A stretch of 64,000 nt of DNA from CAIKMD01 sp036501365 (GCA_036501365.1 DASYAL010000009.1:1-64000), one strand, 5' to 3'. Shown: positions 17,828 to 26,856, counted from the first letter of the stretch. Notes: generated by a model not told the origin, from the sequence alone. Made by a program: numbers and translations.

Positions 17828-18760
17828 CTAGCCGCGCCAGAGCGGCGCGAAGCGCGCGGCGACCACGTCTTCGTAGGCCGGCGCGCCGCGGAGCAGGCCG
17901 AGATCGCGGGCAAATTGATTCATGCCGGCGACGAAGTCGCGCGTGATCGTCGCGTCGTAATAAGGCGCGTCGCGGCGGATGAGGGCGGCGATCAGCGCGG
18001 CTTCGGGTGGCGGAAACAGCTTTACGGCGGCCTCGGTCGCGCGCGCCGGAGCGGCGGCGAGCGCGCGCTGCGTCTTGACGATGGCGCGGATCGCCGCGGC
18101 AACCTGATCGGGTTCGCGCGAAATGAAATCATCGCGCGCCGCAATGGATGCCATGGTGTAGTTGAAGCAGGGTTTCGGCCCGTCGCCGCGCCGCACATCT
18201 AGCACCACCGTGCCGACATTGCGCGTGACGGCAACCTCGGCGCCCATGCCGTTCGCCCAGAAGCCGTCGATCAGCCCCTCTTCCAGCGCTTTCGCCGCGG
18301 TGAGACCGAAATTCACCGTCGCGCCGCGATCGGCCGCGGCGCCCGGCACCGGCGCGATCGCGATCCGGTCGCGCACGAGGTCGTAGCCCGCCTCGGTCAG
18401 CAGCCGCCGCAGCCCCATCTCGACCCAGGGCGCGGCGCCGATGCGCCTGCCCTTGACGATGTCGAGCGCGCCGCGTTGCGGATTGAAGCGGCGATGCATG
18501 ACGAGAAACCAGTACATGCCCTGTGCCTGGGCGCAGAGCAGCTTGACGCCCTGCCATTCGGGAAAGGCCGCGAGCGCCGAATGCGCCGAGCCGGCGACGA
18601 AATCGATGGCGCCGTCGCGCAGCGCCGCATAGGCGCGGTCGACGGGAAAGATCAGCTCGAAATCGAGATCCAATCCCTCGGCCTTGAAGAAGCCGAGCGC
18701 GGCGGCGGCGACGGCGGGGAAATAGGAATTGGAGATGAGGTCGGGCACGGCGATTTTCAT
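17828..18760 (-). CDS. NMT1/THI5-like substrate-binding protein without signal peptide
   Basis: A 310-residue protein of the periplasmic-binding-protein type II fold: PDLISNSYFPAVAAAALGFFKAEGLDLDFELI, AYAALRDGAIDFVAGSAHSAL, then ALDIVKGRRIGAAPW. Unlike the paralogue at 1866 it starts directly with strand 1 (MKIAVPDL) and has no export signal, as in cytoplasmic NMT1/THI5 enzymes. It could be a soluble ligand-binding or pyrimidine-biosynthesis-like protein rather than a transporter subunit. No ABC permease or ATPase is nearby. It converges on the proline-rich paralogue B with a 9-bp gap. Confidence 0.8.
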   Translation of the reverse strand: MKIAVPDLISNSYFPAVAAAALGFFKAEGLDLDFELIFPVDRAYAALRDGAIDFVAGSAHSALAAFPEWQGVKLLCAQAQGMYWFLVMHRRFNPQRGALDIVKGRRIGAAPWVEMGLRRLLTEAGYDLVRDRIAIAPVPGAAADRGATVNFGLTAAKALEEGLIDGFWANGMGAEVAVTRNVGTVVLDVRRGDGPKPCFNYTMASIAARDDFISREPDQVAAAIRAIVKTQRALAAAPARATEAAVKLFPPPEAALIAALIRRDAPYYDATITRDFVAGMNQFARDLGLLRGAPAYEDVVAARFAPLWRG

Positions 18761-18784
18761 GGGTCACGCACTTTGGTCGATGCC

Positions 18785-18930
18785 ATCAAAAAAACCTTCT
18801 CACCCTGAGCAGCCCCCCGTGAGCCCGGCGAAGAAGGGCGTGTCGAAGGGCGCACGGCGTTCAGGCAACGTTGCAAACTCACCCTGCGTGTTTCGACTTC
18901 GCTCAGCATGAGGGAAGTAGGTACACGGCA
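18785..18930. repeat. Dispersed palindromic repeat fragments
   Basis: This intergenic stretch contains ctcaccctgagcagcc, gtgtcgaagggcgcac and tttcgacttcgctcagcatg. They are the same kind of inverted 'ccctgagc...tcgaag / cttcga...gctcagg' modules seen in three copies at 36.2-36.8 kb and singly at 46.2 and 46.4 kb. No gene is seen between 18761 and 18952. Confidence 0.65.
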
Positions 18931-18952
18931 TCTTCTATTCGAAGGATAGGCG

Positions 18953-20188
18953 TCATCCCGGCAAATCCTTCAAGCTCAGCGCTTCGGCGCGGCGCTGGCT
19001 CTCGATCATCGACGAGCGCAGCAGGAACTGCCGCGCCCGCTGCGGATCGGCGGCGGTGCGGCGCAGCTCGTCGAGATTGCGCCGCCGCGTCTCGGCATCG
19101 CGCGTCTCGAGGCGCTGCTTGTTGGCGATCGATTGCTGCTGCACGAATTCGCTCATCACGGTACGGCGCTGGAGGTCGTAGAGATCCAAGAGCCGCTCGG
19201 TCTCGCCGCCGAGCACGACGCGCGCGAGCTTCTCGGCGAGGTTGGCGGCGTCCTGCAAGCCGCCGTTCAGCCCCATGCCGCCGATCGGGTTGTTGACATG
19301 GGCGGCGTCGCCCGCGAGCAGCACACGGCCTTGGCGAAAGCGCGCGGCGACGCGCTGATGCGTGACATAGAGATTGCGGTGGACGATCTCGTAGGGCCGC
19401 GAGGCGGGAAAGAATTTCTGCAGCCGCGCCTGCACGCTTTCATCGCTCATCAGCGCGTCATCGCTCGCCGCGGGATCGGTTGGATAGACGGTGCGCCAGA
19501 GACCCGGCGGGCCACCGGCCGAGACCTTGAAGCAATTGCACCACTCGCCGGGATCGGCGAAATAGCTGCGCGGGCAGTAGCCGCGCTCGGCCTCGAAATC
19601 GAACGGGGTCGTCAGCACGATGAAACGCTCGGGCCAGGTGAAGCCCTCGAAGGCGATGCCGGCTTCCTTGCGCACCGTGCTGCGCCCGCCATCGGCGCCG
19701 ATCAGCCAGGCGCCGGTGTGGCGCTCCTCGCCGCCCTCGCGCGCGACGGTGACGGTGACGCCCGCCGCGTCCTGCGCCACTCCCGCGACGCGCCGGCCCC
19801 ATAGCACCTCGACATTCGGCAGATCGCGCAGCCGCTCGAGGATGAGCAACGCGGTCTTGAACTGCTCGCACTGGATCACGGTCGGATGGCCGGTATCGCC
19901 CGCGAGCAGCGCGTGATCGAATTCGGCGACCTTCGCGCCCGAGGGCCGGTCCCAGAACTGAAAGATCGGGCAGACGAGTCCGACGCGTGCCATGTCCGCG
20001 GCGAGTCCCGCCGCGCCCAAAAGCTCGAGTGTCGCGGGATGGGTCGTCGCCGCGCGCGGATCCTCTTGCGGCGCCGCGTTCTCGTCGAAGAGCCGCACGC
20101 TCAAGCCCGCGCGGCCCAACAGCAGCGCCGCGAACAGCCCGACCGGGCCGCCGCCGGCGACGAGGATACGCGGTGCGGTTGTACTCAT
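18953..20188 (-). CDS. FAD-dependent monooxygenase (PheA/TfdB, UbiH-type)
   Basis: A 411-residue class A flavoprotein hydroxylase. FAD-binding GGGPVG at residues 12-17 with acidic FDE at the end of strand 2, a GADGGRSTVRKEAG motif (164-177), and the second FAD motif GDAAH at 293-297 in GRVLLAGDAAHVNNPIGGMG. The family inserts one oxygen atom into aromatic or quinone-type substrates using NAD(P)H; the substrate is unknown. About 190 bp of repeat-containing DNA separate it from the substrate-binding gene on the same strand, so co-transcription is uncertain. Confidence 0.9.
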   Translation of the reverse strand: MSTTAPRILVAGGGPVGLFAALLLGRAGLSVRLFDENAAPQEDPRAATTHPATLELLGAAGLAADMARVGLVCPIFQFWDRPSGAKVAEFDHALLAGDTGHPTVIQCEQFKTALLILERLRDLPNVEVLWGRRVAGVAQDAAGVTVTVAREGGEERHTGAWLIGADGGRSTVRKEAGIAFEGFTWPERFIVLTTPFDFEAERGYCPRSYFADPGEWCNCFKVSAGGPPGLWRTVYPTDPAASDDALMSDESVQARLQKFFPASRPYEIVHRNLYVTHQRVAARFRQGRVLLAGDAAHVNNPIGGMGLNGGLQDAANLAEKLARVVLGGETERLLDLYDLQRRTVMSEFVQQQSIANKQRLETRDAETRRRNLDELRRTAADPQRARQFLLRSSMIESQRRAEALSLKDLPG

Positions 20189-20343
20189 GCCGACGAAGCT
20201 TTCAGAAAATTCATCTCACGCAGATATGAAAGGGTAAAATCGTGGCAATTCCGCCGCAATCCTCGCAGGGAATGATAAGCATGCCTACATCGTTGTTTGA
20301 GGCGAGGCGATGTGCGCCTCACGGAATTGGAGGAGTTCGAGCC

Positions 20344-20625
20344 ATGAAACGCGGCAAAATTTTGGCGGCATCGCTGGCGATCGCGGGGGCGGGAATGCTG
20401 GCGCTCGGCATTGGCTCGAGCCCGGCTTCGGCGCAAGCTTATCCGAGCTGCTCCCCCGGCTACTACTACGCCAATGGTTACTGCTATCCCTATCAGCCGG
20501 CGCCGCCGCCGGTGACCTACTACCCGCCGGCCTATTACGCGCCGCCGCCGGTCGTGGTCGCCCCGGCGATCGGTTTCGGTTTCGGCTTCGGCGGCGGCCA
20601 CGGCGGCCATTTCCGTCATCGCTGA
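20344..20625 (+). CDS. Small exported Pro/Tyr/Gly-rich protein
   Basis: A 93-residue protein. Signal peptide RGKILAASLAIAGAGMLALGIGSSPASAQ, then a mature part of about 60 residues rich in Tyr, Pro and Gly. It has two cysteines (YPSCSPGYYYANGYCYPY) and a C-terminal Gly/Phe/His run (GFGFGFGGGHGGHFRHR). Such low-complexity envelope proteins are widespread in Rhizobiales and uncharacterised; the His-rich tail might bind metal. Ribosome site gaggag at 20330-20336. A terminator follows. Confidence 0.75.
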   Translation: MKRGKILAASLAIAGAGMLALGIGSSPASAQAYPSCSPGYYYANGYCYPYQPAPPPVTYYPPAYYAPPPVVVAPAIGFGFGFGGGHGGHFRHR

Positions 20626-20651
20626 GCGAAGATCCCTCAATCGAGATGAGC

Positions 20652-20678
20652 GGCGGCGCGGCAACGCGCCGCCGTTTT
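20652..20678 (+). terminator. Rho-independent terminator
   Basis: Nine-bp GC stem ggcggcgcg / cgcgccgcc with a gcaa tetraloop followed by gtttt, 26 bp after the stop of the small exported protein gene. Confidence 0.8.
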
Positions 20679-20719
20679 GCTGTGCGAAAAGCGGCTGCCG
20701 GGGCAAGCCTGGGATCATC

Positions 20720-21178
20720 GTGAAGCACTTTGCCCGCGCTCTTGTCCTGATTCTCGCCCTCGCCGCCTGGTCGCCATCCACGCCGCCCGGTGTCGCGACC
20801 CTCTTCTCGCAGAGCTTCCAGTTCACCGGGAGCTGCACCAACACGGACATGGTCTATTCCTGGAAGATCGGTGGCGGCCCGTCCGAACACCAGTTCATCC
20901 GCCCGTGGCTTCCCTTCGACATCACCATACGCGGCGTCGACCTGGTGACCAACACGCTGCCGGGAATGTTCTGGATGGTCGGGAACAACGCCGATGGCGA
21001 TGCGATGCTCTTCCTTGGCAAGAACGAATATCACGGGGTCGTCTGGTTCCCGAGCGGGACCGCCTTCGCCTTTCCCGGCACCGCGGACCAGGAGCAGAGC
21101 CACTACATCGATCTTCACGGCGCTTGCGCGAAGGGCAACGCGTTGCTCATCATGACTCTCTACTACACCCGCAACTGA
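20720..21178 (+). CDS. Exported protein of unknown function (GTG start)
   Basis: A 152-residue protein. An N-terminal signal-like helix (KHFARALVLILALAAWSP) is followed by a compact beta-rich region with SGSCTNTDMVYSWKIGGGP in outline, then NTLPGMFWMVGNNADGDAMLF and HYIDLHGACAKGNALLIMTLYYTRN. The two cysteines could form a disulfide. The family is not recognised. GTG is the only start that keeps the signal peptide. Confidence 0.65.
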   Translation: MKHFARALVLILALAAWSPSTPPGVATLFSQSFQFTGSCTNTDMVYSWKIGGGPSEHQFIRPWLPFDITIRGVDLVTNTLPGMFWMVGNNADGDAMLFLGKNEYHGVVWFPSGTAFAFPGTADQEQSHYIDLHGACAKGNALLIMTLYYTRN

Positions 21179-21201
21179 CGCGGGGCGCGCTTCGCGCGCG
21201 C

Positions 21202-21402
21202 TTACAATTCCTCCCTCACCTGCGCATAGGCGAGAAGCCCGAAGAGCGCCGTGCCGCCGATGATATTGCCGAGCAACGCGGGAACGATGAAGCCGCCGAC
21301 CGCCGCGCCGGCGCTGCGCTCCCCGGCGAGCAACAGCATGAAGACATCGACCGCGCCTGCGACTACATGCGCCGAGCGAAACAACGCAATCAGATAAGTC
21401 AT
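21202..21402 (-). pseudogene. Formate/nitrite transporter (FNT) family, C-terminal fragment
   Basis: Sixty-six residues that align with the last third of FNT/FocA/YfdC channels: HVVAGAVDVFMLLLAGE, then GGFIVPALLGNIIGGTALFGLLAYAQV. This is the final transmembrane region with its conserved N-x-x-G-G. Full-length members have about 260-330 residues; nothing resembling the rest lies upstream. The reading frame is intact but cannot form a channel, so I treat it as a remnant. It is directly preceded by 17 bp identical to the glmS 3' end (21403-21419). Confidence 0.8.
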
Positions 21403-21419
21403 CCTACTCCACCGTCACG
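21403..21419 (-). repeat. 17-bp copy of the glmS 3' end
   Basis: cctactccaccgtcacg occurs here and at the true glmS terminus (22077-22093). There it encodes the last residues VTVE and the stop. The copy sits just before the FNT fragment in the same orientation, suggesting an old rearrangement at the glmS 3' end. Confidence 0.6.
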
Positions 21420-21609
21420 GCTGGGACCGCGGCGCGCGCGCGCCGCGTCGTCAACCAAATCATGGTTAGCGCGGCGCGGAAATTAAGGTCGAATTTGCTT
21501 CCGATTAACATAAAATTTGTGCTGTCCTTTCGACAACGGCGAGACGTCAGGCGTCACCGAGACGACGCTATCGCGCAAGCACTCAAAAGCCTCGCCGGGC
21601 GGAGGGCCC

Positions 21610-22062
21610 ATGTCGTTCCGAGCCTACACTGCCTCTATCGCGTATCTCGTGCTCGCGCTCAGCGCTTTTGCCTTGAGCGGCTCGACGCCGCTTATCGCGC
21701 AAGAGCTGCCCGCGGTCGCCGGCGCGGCAACGGCCGAGCCGGCCACGCCGGAGCAGGCAGCCGCGTTGACGGGCGTCGCCTCGTGGTATGGCAAGCATTG
21801 GCAGGGCCGCAAAACCGCGAGCGGCACCCGCTTCGATATTTCCAAGCTCACCGCCGCCAATCGCGACCTGCCGCTCAACACCCGCGTGCGGGTGACCAAT
21901 CTGCTGAACGGTCTTTCCGTCGTGGTCTTGGTCAACGACCGCGGCCCTTATGTCGGCGAGCGCGTGATGGATTTATCGGAAGCGGCGGCGAAGCGCCTCG
22001 GCATGATCAAGAGCGGGCTGGCGCCGGTCCGTATCGAGACGATCACGACGCAGGCTGCGTAG
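21610..22062 (+). CDS. rlpA: RlpA-like septal ring / lytic transglycosylase-type protein
   Basis: A 150-residue exported double-psi beta-barrel protein. Signal peptide about 1-30 (AYTASIAYLVLALSAFALSG...), no lipobox. Then the RlpA core: ASWYGKHWQGRKTASGTRFD, LTAANRDLPLNTRVRVTN and VVLVNDRGPYVGERVMDLSEAAAKRLGM. Family members act on denuded peptidoglycan at the septum. The conserved Asp of NDRGP is present; the usual His in the second motif is replaced by Asn/Arg (ANRDLP), so activity may differ. It has no SPOR domain, unlike E. coli RlpA. Convergent with glmS. Confidence 0.85.
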   Translation: MSFRAYTASIAYLVLALSAFALSGSTPLIAQELPAVAGAATAEPATPEQAAALTGVASWYGKHWQGRKTASGTRFDISKLTAANRDLPLNTRVRVTNLLNGLSVVVLVNDRGPYVGERVMDLSEAAAKRLGMIKSGLAPVRIETITTQAA

Positions 22063-22077
22063 CCGGAGACGCGCGCC

Positions 22078-23901
22078 CTACTCCACCGTCACGCTCTTGG
22101 CGAGGTTGCGCGGCTGATCGACATCGGTGCCCTTGGCCACCGCGACGTGATAGGCCAAGAGCTGCGCCGGGATCGCGTAGAGCAGCGGCGCGACGAACGG
22201 ATCGCAGCTCGGCACCTCGATCGCCTCGGTGAGCTGGCCGTCGAGCCGCGCCAGCCCTTCGCGGTCGGAGATCGCGACCACCTTGCCGCCGCGCGCCAGC
22301 ACTTCTTGCACGTTCGACAGCGTCTTCTCGAACAGCGCATCGCGCGGGATCAGCACGACGATCGGCACCCGATCGTCGATCAAGGCGATCGGCCCGTGCT
22401 TCATCTCGCCGGCGGCATAGCCCTCGGCGTGGATGTAGGAGATCTCCTTGAGCTTCAGCGCGCCTTCGAGCGCCAGCGGATAGCAGGTGCCGCGGCCGAG
22501 ATAGAGCACGTCGCGCGCTTCGGCGAACCACGCCGCCATCTTCTCGATGCGCTCGTCGTGGTTCAGCACCTCGGCGGCGCGCGACGGCACCTCGGTAAGC
22601 GCGGTCGAGAGCGCCGCTTCTTTCTCTTTGTCGATCGCCCCGCGCGCGCGGGCGAGCGCGATCGAAAGGCAGGCGAGCACGACGAGCTGCGTCGTGAAGG
22701 CCTTGGTCGACGCGACCCCGATCTCTGGCCCGGCGAGGGTCGCCAGCACCGCGTCGGCCTCGCGCGCGATCGAGCTTTCCGGCTGGTTCACTAATGCGAC
22801 AATGTGCTGCTTCTGGCTCTTGGCATAGCGCAGCGCCGCCAGCGTGTCGGCGGTCTCGCCGCTTTGTGAGATGAACAGCGCGAGCCCGCCTTTCGGCATC
22901 GCCGGCGCGCGATAGCGGAATTCCGAGGCGATATCGACCTCGCAGGAGATTCGCGCCAGCTGCTCGATCCAGTATTTGGCGATGAGACCGGCGTGGTACG
23001 ACGTGCCGCAAGCGATCACGGTCACATGCTCGATCTTCGCCAGATCGAACGGCAGATGCGGCAGATGCACCGAGCGCGTCACCGGGTTGAAATGCGCCAT
23101 CAGCGTGTCGCCGATCACCGCCGGCTGCTCGAAGATCTCCTTCTTCATGAAGTGACGGTGATTGCCCTTGCCGATCGCCGCGCCGGTGAGCGCGGTCTCT
23201 TTGATCTCGCGCTCGACGCGCCGGCCGCCGGCATCGCGGATCGCGGCGCCCGAAGCGGTCACGACCGCCCAGTCGCCTTCCTCGAGATAGAGGATGCGGC
23301 GCGTCAGCGGCGCCAAGGCCAGCGCATCCGAGCCGACATACATCTCGCCGTCGCCGAAGCCGATGGCGAGCGGCGAGCCGCGCCGCGCGCAGACCAAGAG
23401 ATCGCGATGGCCGGCAAAGAGCATCACCAGGGCGAAGGCGCCTTCGAGCCGCTTCAAGGTCTGCTCGACCGCCTGCTCCGGCGACGCGCCCTCGCGCAGA
23501 TAGCGCGTCACCATCAGCGCCACGACCTCGGTGTCGGTCTGGCTCTCGAAGGTGAAGCCGAGCCCGGTGAGCTCGGCCTTCAACGCCTGGAAATTCTCGA
23601 CGATGCCGTTATGGACGACCGCGACCTCGCGCGTCGCGATCGGATGGGCGTTGCGCTCCGACGGCACGCCATGCGTCGCCCAGCGGGTATGGCCGATGCC
23701 GATCTTGCCCTGGACCGGCTGGCGCTCGATCAGCGCCGCGAGCGCCGCGAGCTTGCCCTCGGCGCGGCGGCGCTCGATCGCGCCGTCGACCAGGGTGGCG
23801 ATGCCGGCGCTGTCATAGCCGCGATATTCGAGGCGCCGCAGCCCGTCGATGAGCAGCGGCGCGACGTCTTGCCGACCGATGATGCCGACGATGCCGCACA
23901 T
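22078..23901 (-). CDS. glmS: Glutamine--fructose-6-phosphate aminotransferase (isomerizing)
   Basis: A 607-residue enzyme making glucosamine-6-phosphate for peptidoglycan and LPS. N-terminal class II glutaminase with catalytic Cys2 (MCGIVGIIGRQ) and GHTRWATHG. Two SIS isomerase domains follow with CGTSYHAG, SQSGETADTLAAL and the C-terminal end LAKSVTVE. Length is usual for the family. It is downstream of glmU on the same strand, separated by 134 bp carrying a palindromic repeat, so both UDP-GlcNAc steps are clustered. Confidence 0.98.
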   Translation of the reverse strand: MCGIVGIIGRQDVAPLLIDGLRRLEYRGYDSAGIATLVDGAIERRRAEGKLAALAALIERQPVQGKIGIGHTRWATHGVPSERNAHPIATREVAVVHNGIVENFQALKAELTGLGFTFESQTDTEVVALMVTRYLREGASPEQAVEQTLKRLEGAFALVMLFAGHRDLLVCARRGSPLAIGFGDGEMYVGSDALALAPLTRRILYLEEGDWAVVTASGAAIRDAGGRRVEREIKETALTGAAIGKGNHRHFMKKEIFEQPAVIGDTLMAHFNPVTRSVHLPHLPFDLAKIEHVTVIACGTSYHAGLIAKYWIEQLARISCEVDIASEFRYRAPAMPKGGLALFISQSGETADTLAALRYAKSQKQHIVALVNQPESSIAREADAVLATLAGPEIGVASTKAFTTQLVVLACLSIALARARGAIDKEKEAALSTALTEVPSRAAEVLNHDERIEKMAAWFAEARDVLYLGRGTCYPLALEGALKLKEISYIHAEGYAAGEMKHGPIALIDDRVPIVVLIPRDALFEKTLSNVQEVLARGGKVVAISDREGLARLDGQLTEAIEVPSCDPFVAPLLYAIPAQLLAYHVAVAKGTDVDQPRNLAKSVTVE

Positions 23902-23925
23902 TTAGGCTGGACCCAAAACTGCTCC

Positions 23926-24004
23926 GTCATGCCCGGACTTGTTCCGGGCATCCACGTGTTGGCGGCACACCCGTGGATGGCCGGGACGAGCCCGGCCATG
24001 ACGA
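23926..24004. repeat. Dispersed palindromic element, copy 2
   Basis: gtcatgcccggacttgttcc then gggcatccacg, mirrored by cgtggatggccgggacgagc then ccggccatgacga. It is the same element as 2821-2906 and fills the glmU-glmS gap. The ends form a long imperfect hairpin. Confidence 0.85.
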
Positions 24005-24035
24005 TGAAAGTAAGGCGCGCTGTTCATGCCCGAGC

Positions 24036-25394
24036 TCACCGCTTCTTCTTGCCCGGCTTCGTCGCGCCGCGCTTGGCGGCTTTCCACGCAGCGGCGCGGC
24101 CTTCCTTCACCACCTGGCGGCCGCGGCCCAAGGCCAGCGCGTCCGCCGGCACGTCCTCAGTGATGACCGAACCGGCGCCGATCATCGCGCCGTCGCCGAT
24201 CTTGACCGGCGCGACGAGCGCGGCATTGGTGCCGACGAAGACGTCCTTGCCGATCTCGGTGCGATGCTTGTCGACGCCGTCGTAATTGCAGGTGATGGTG
24301 CCGGCGCCGATATTGGTGCCTTCGCCGACCGAAGCATCGCCGAGATAAGCGAGGTGATTGGCCTTGACGCCGGCGGCGAGCTTGGCGTTCTTCACCTCGA
24401 CGAAATTGCCGATATGGACGCCCGCGGCCAGCTCCGCCCCGGGCCGCAGCCGCGCGAAGGGCCCCAAGATCGCGCGGTCGCCGACCTTGGCGCCGGCGAG
24501 ATGACAGAAAGCCGGGATCGTCACGCCCTCGCCGATCGCGACCTCCGGCCCGAAGACGACGAACGGCCCGACCACGCAATCGCGGCCGAGCTTGGTGTCG
24601 GCGCTCATGAACACGGTCTCGGGCGCGGTAAATGTCACGCCATGCGCCATCGCCGCGGCGCGCAACCGCTGCTGCATCGCGCCTTCCGCCGCGGCGAGCT
24701 CGGCGCGGCTGTTGACGCCGAGCAGCTCTTGGGTCGGCGACTCGATCGTGGCGCAAGCAAGGCCGCGCGCGCGCGCGATGCCGACGATGTCGGTGAGATA
24801 GTATTCGTGCTTGGCGTTGCTGGTGCCGACCGCGTCGATCAGCGGCCAGAGCTGCTGGCCCTCGATCGCCATCACGCCCGAATTGCACAGGCCGATGCGG
24901 AGCTGCTCGGCGCTCGCATCCTTCGCCTCGACGATCGCCTCGAGCACGCCATTCTTGTCGAGCACCAGCCGGCCATAGGCGCCCGGCTCCGCGGGGCGCA
25001 TGCCGATCACCGCGACCGCGGCTTGGGCGCGGCGGCGTTCGTCGAGCAGCTTTTCGAGCGTCTCGGTCCGGAGCAGCGGCGTGTCGCCATAGAGCACCAG
25101 CACCTCGCCGGCAAAGCCGTCGAGCGCGCCGCGCGCCGCCGCGACCGCATCGGCGGTGCCGCGCTGCAAAGGCTGGATCGCCGCCGGGACCGGCGCGACC
25201 GCCTGGGCGACCGCGTCCATATCGGGGCCGATCACCGCGATCATGCGCTTGGGCTTCAGGGCCTCAGCCGCGGCGATGGCATGGCCGATCATCGGCCGGT
25301 TGGCGATCTCGTGCAGCACCTTCGGCCGCGCCGAATTCATGCGCGTCCCCTGCCCCGCGGCAAGGATCAAGACGGCGAGCGGCGGGCTGGTCAT
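24036..25394 (-). CDS. glmU: Bifunctional N-acetylglucosamine-1-phosphate uridyltransferase / glucosamine-1-phosphate acetyltransferase
   Basis: A 452-residue enzyme that acetylates GlcN-1-P and transfers UMP to give UDP-GlcNAc. Pyrophosphorylase domain with LAAGQGTRMNS and YGDTPLLR; left-handed beta-helix acyltransferase domain with hexapeptide repeats, KNAKLAAGVKANHLAYLGDASVG and NYDGVDKHRT. The C-terminus is very basic (GATKPGKKKR). Start MTSPPLAVLILAAG is the only one fitting the nucleotide-binding strand. Confidence 0.98.
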   Translation of the reverse strand: MTSPPLAVLILAAGQGTRMNSARPKVLHEIANRPMIGHAIAAAEALKPKRMIAVIGPDMDAVAQAVAPVPAAIQPLQRGTADAVAAARGALDGFAGEVLVLYGDTPLLRTETLEKLLDERRRAQAAVAVIGMRPAEPGAYGRLVLDKNGVLEAIVEAKDASAEQLRIGLCNSGVMAIEGQQLWPLIDAVGTSNAKHEYYLTDIVGIARARGLACATIESPTQELLGVNSRAELAAAEGAMQQRLRAAAMAHGVTFTAPETVFMSADTKLGRDCVVGPFVVFGPEVAIGEGVTIPAFCHLAGAKVGDRAILGPFARLRPGAELAAGVHIGNFVEVKNAKLAAGVKANHLAYLGDASVGEGTNIGAGTITCNYDGVDKHRTEIGKDVFVGTNAALVAPVKIGDGAMIGAGSVITEDVPADALALGRGRQVVKEGRAAAWKAAKRGATKPGKKKR

Positions 25395-25584
25395 CGAGGC
25401 GGCAGCGATCGTGTCATGGGTTAAGCGCTACCATAGCATGCTGCCCGAAGATGGTAAAAATTCGTTAAAAATCATGAACATGTTGGGCGCGGGGCGCGGG
25501 TGCAGGTAGCGAATCGTTAACCGTGGCGGACTAGCCTGCCCAGCAAGCCGCGGGCCGTCAGCCGCCCGTCTTGGAGTGCCGCTC

Positions 25585-25866
25585 ATGCCGCGTTTCAAAG
25601 TCGCCCATCTCAACGAACAGGGCCAAGACATGGTGATCATCCCGGTCGATGCCAGCTTCGGGCAGAAATCGCCGCCGGAGCAGCAGGCGATCATCGGCAA
25701 CCTGCAGCAGCATGCCCGGGAAGCCGGGCTCAAGGGCACCGTCGTTCCGATGTGGGACATCAACGGCACGACCTATTTTACCGCGCCGGGCCCCTGGCAT
25801 CCGTTCTTCCAGCACATCACGCTGAAGCAGGTCTGGGCGAACGTCAATAAAGAGATCGCCTGGTAA
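25585..25866 (+). CDS. Small conserved hypothetical protein
   Basis: A 93-residue soluble protein beginning MPRFKVAHLNEQGQDMVIIPVD and ending with WHPFFQHITLKQVWANVNKEIAW in outline. It is balanced in charge, has no signal peptide and looks folded. Function is not recognised. ATG with ggag 8 bp upstream is preferred over a GTG nine bases earlier. It converges on the DUF5996 gene with a 6-bp gap. Confidence 0.7.
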   Translation: MPRFKVAHLNEQGQDMVIIPVDASFGQKSPPEQQAIIGNLQQHAREAGLKGTVVPMWDINGTTYFTAPGPWHPFFQHITLKQVWANVNKEIAW

Positions 25867-25872
25867 CGGCAG

Positions 25873-26811
25873 CTAGATCCGCCGTACCCGCCCCGGCACG
25901 CCGAGCGCGCAATCGAGCGCGGCGCGATCCCACTTGCCGCATTCCGCGGCGGCGTCGTAGGTCGCGGCGAGGAAATCCAAGAGCAGCGCGTCGGGATCGT
26001 CGGCCGCGCGCACCGCGTCGTAAGGCAGGATGAACTCGCCGAGCGCCGGATCGAACGCCGCGCCCTTCGGCATCGCCCGGTCGCGGAATCCCTTCGGCTC
26101 CGGATAGGCGTAAGAATAGAAAGCCGCGCGCGGGAAGGCGTCGTTGCCCGGCCAGAAGCCGGCGCTCGACACCTCATGCGAATAGGCCTCGCGCGCGACC
26201 GCGTCGGGCAGGCCCGGCACGCCGCCGGGATGCGGCGGTGCGCGGCGGCCGGAGAAGCGCGTCACCGCGAGATCGAAGCTGCCCCAGAAGAAATGCACCG
26301 GGCTGACCTTGCCGAGGAAGCTGGTGCGGAAGAGCCTGAACACGCGGTCGATCTGGATGAGCGCGCGCCAGAAATCATGCGCCGCCGCGGCGTCGTAGGC
26401 GCGGTGCACGCGATCTTCGGAGAAGCGGATCGGATTCGCCATCTCGCTCGGCAGTTGGTTGATAAGCGCCTCGATGTCGAGGCGCTGCATGATCGCCGCG
26501 ACATCGCGATAGACATCGGCGATCGGCTGCGGCGCGAGCGGCAGCGTCTCGATCTCGCCGCGGCTGGTGCGGAAGACGAGGCGCTGGTCGATGAGATCGA
26601 AGTCGATCTCGAGGATCTCCCGGCCGATCGGGATCGGCGAGGTCGCGAGCCCGCGCGCGCCGACATAGAGCGGCACCTGCCAGGAGTGATTGAGCCAGGG
26701 CGTCAGCGCGAGACGCAGCTTGCCGACGATCTGCGCGCGCAGCTGCAGCGCCAGCGCGGTGTCGCGCCAGCGCGGATAGGCGAGATCAGGCCAGAGATCG
26801 TTTCGCGTCAT
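25873..26811 (-). CDS. DUF5996 family protein
   Basis: A 312-residue soluble protein. Its N-terminal WPDLAYPRWRDTALALQLRAQIVGKLRLALTPWLNHSWQVPLYV pattern (given here in outline) and its PVHFFWGSFDLAVTRFSGR stretch match the family of uncharacterised proteins annotated DUF5996. No enzymatic motif is known. ATG at 26811 is used because upstream codons run into the terminator and outer-membrane pseudogene. Confidence 0.8.
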   Translation of the reverse strand: MTRNDLWPDLAYPRWRDTALALQLRAQIVGKLRLALTPWLNHSWQVPLYVGARGLATSPIPIGREILEIDFDLIDQRLVFRTSRGEIETLPLAPQPIADVYRDVAAIMQRLDIEALINQLPSEMANPIRFSEDRVHRAYDAAAAHDFWRALIQIDRVFRLFRTSFLGKVSPVHFFWGSFDLAVTRFSGRRAPPHPGGVPGLPDAVAREAYSHEVSSAGFWPGNDAFPRAAFYSYAYPEPKGFRDRAMPKGAAFDPALGEFILPYDAVRAADDPDALLLDFLAATYDAAAECGKWDRAALDCALGVPGRVRRI

Positions 26812-26856
26812 GACGCGCCTCCCGCGAGCCGTCGAGGCGGCAATCATAGGGCAAAA

